This document shows positions 6,038-6,199 of a DNA stretch of 6,199 nt, piece after piece (position 1 is the stretch's first letter; every line of letters starts with the position of its first letter). The DNA comes from Pseudomonadota bacterium. GTDB lineage: Bacteria; Pseudomonadota; Alphaproteobacteria; Rhizobiales; Devosiaceae. The position numbers and the translations under genes were made by a program. The notes beneath the pieces were generated by a model that saw only the letters and a list, made by a program, of their open reading frames with translations, had not been told where the DNA came from and ran no database searches. The stretch lies in the NCBI GenBank assembly GCA_023390785.1, contig JAEWCE010000164.1, positions 1-6,199 of the forward strand. The letters run 5' to 3'.

Positions 6038-6199
6038 TCAGCCGCCGAGCCCAAGGGCGCTGCCGCCCGAACCACCAGCGCCGCCGGCACCTCCGGACCC
6101 GAACAGAAACCCGCCAGCACCGCCAGCACCGCCGGTGCCGCCGTTACCACCGGTACCGCCGAGGCCACCGGCGTCGCCGCCGGTGCCACCGGTACCGCC
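6038..6199 (-). CDS. Partial PGRS-like glycine-rich protein (C-terminal 53 residues only)
   Basis: The minus strand from the window edge reads 53 codons into a TGA at 6038-6040. More than half the residues are glycine in GGX triplets (X = T, D, A, L, N, S), for example GGTGGNGGTGGAGGAGG. One break, GGFLFGSGGAGGAGG, closely resembles the loop units of mycobacterial PE_PGRS proteins, and the end is SALGLGG. Such runs can fold as polyglycine-II bundles or occur in surface proteins; function here is unknown. Codon third positions are a C/T mix, with more GGT than the neighbouring genes seem to use. The stop is only two bases from the convergent kinase stop. The 5' part, and so any secretion or anchoring domain, lies outside the window. 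The plus strand reads as Pro-rich or Ala/Thr-rich in two frames, but with no start codon. Confidence 0.6.
   Translation of the reverse strand, partial: GGTGGTGGDAGGLGGTGGNGGTGGAGGAGGFLFGSGGAGGAGGSGGSALGLGG
6087..6199. repeat. Short tandem-like repeat region coding for GGX units
   Basis: Imperfect units of 9 bases (complement of GGN GGN NNN) repeat to the window edge. A 14-base segment, CCACCGGTACCGCC, is exactly duplicated at 6147-6160 and 6186-6199, a 39-base (13-codon) period. The spacing is always a multiple of three, as expected for repeat expansion within a coding gene. Confidence 0.7.

Noticed and set aside
5920..6189. An Ala/Val/Arg-rich minus-strand frame overlapping the kinase end
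   Set aside because: It is a shifted reading of the glycine-codon repeat followed by kinase antisense, with no family features. The GGX frame ending at 6038 is better supported.

Overview
This GC-rich window carries densely packed housekeeping genes. The protein types suggest an alphaproteobacterium, most likely of the order Hyphomicrobiales (Rhizobiales): a short (204-residue) cofactor-dependent phosphoglycerate mutase directly after dapB, a DUF2244 membrane protein divergent from endonuclease III, a DUF2214 membrane protein, and an alphaproteobacterial-type adenosine kinase. This placement rests on remembered family features. No database search was run.

Layout. Positions 76-2219 (+) hold pyrF-dapB-gpmA, with gaps of 14 and 6 bases, almost certainly one transcript joining pyrimidine, lysine/peptidoglycan and glycolytic functions. 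A strong palindrome at 2240-2262 separates gpmA from a convergent gene. Positions 2284-3699 (-) hold a DUF2244 membrane protein gene followed by an Ada-like gene, an AraC-type helix-turn-helix fused to an O6-alkylguanine-DNA alkyltransferase. DUF2244 is divergent from nth (3736-4434, +), with 36 bases between their ATG codons. The nth gene converges on a DUF2214 membrane protein gene (4462-4914, -). That gene shares a 116-base divergent intergenic region with an adenosine kinase gene (5031-6035, +). The last 162 bases read on the minus strand as the C-terminal 53 residues of an extremely glycine-rich, PGRS-like protein. Its stop codon lies two bases beyond the adenosine kinase stop, and the gene runs off the window edge.

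How it fits together. Most of the window is conserved core metabolism. A small DNA-repair neighbourhood sits in the middle: Nth removes oxidised pyrimidines by base excision, and the Ada-like protein reverses guanine alkylation directly. No complete novel system is visible. The least expected items are the PGRS-like tail at the right edge, the Ada-like protein lacking the N-terminal zinc/phosphotriester sensor domain, a symmetric TATA core in the short DUF2244/nth spacer, and the dyads just upstream of pyrF. There is no stretch above 300 bases without a gene, and no tRNA, rRNA, CRISPR array or insertion sequence was seen.
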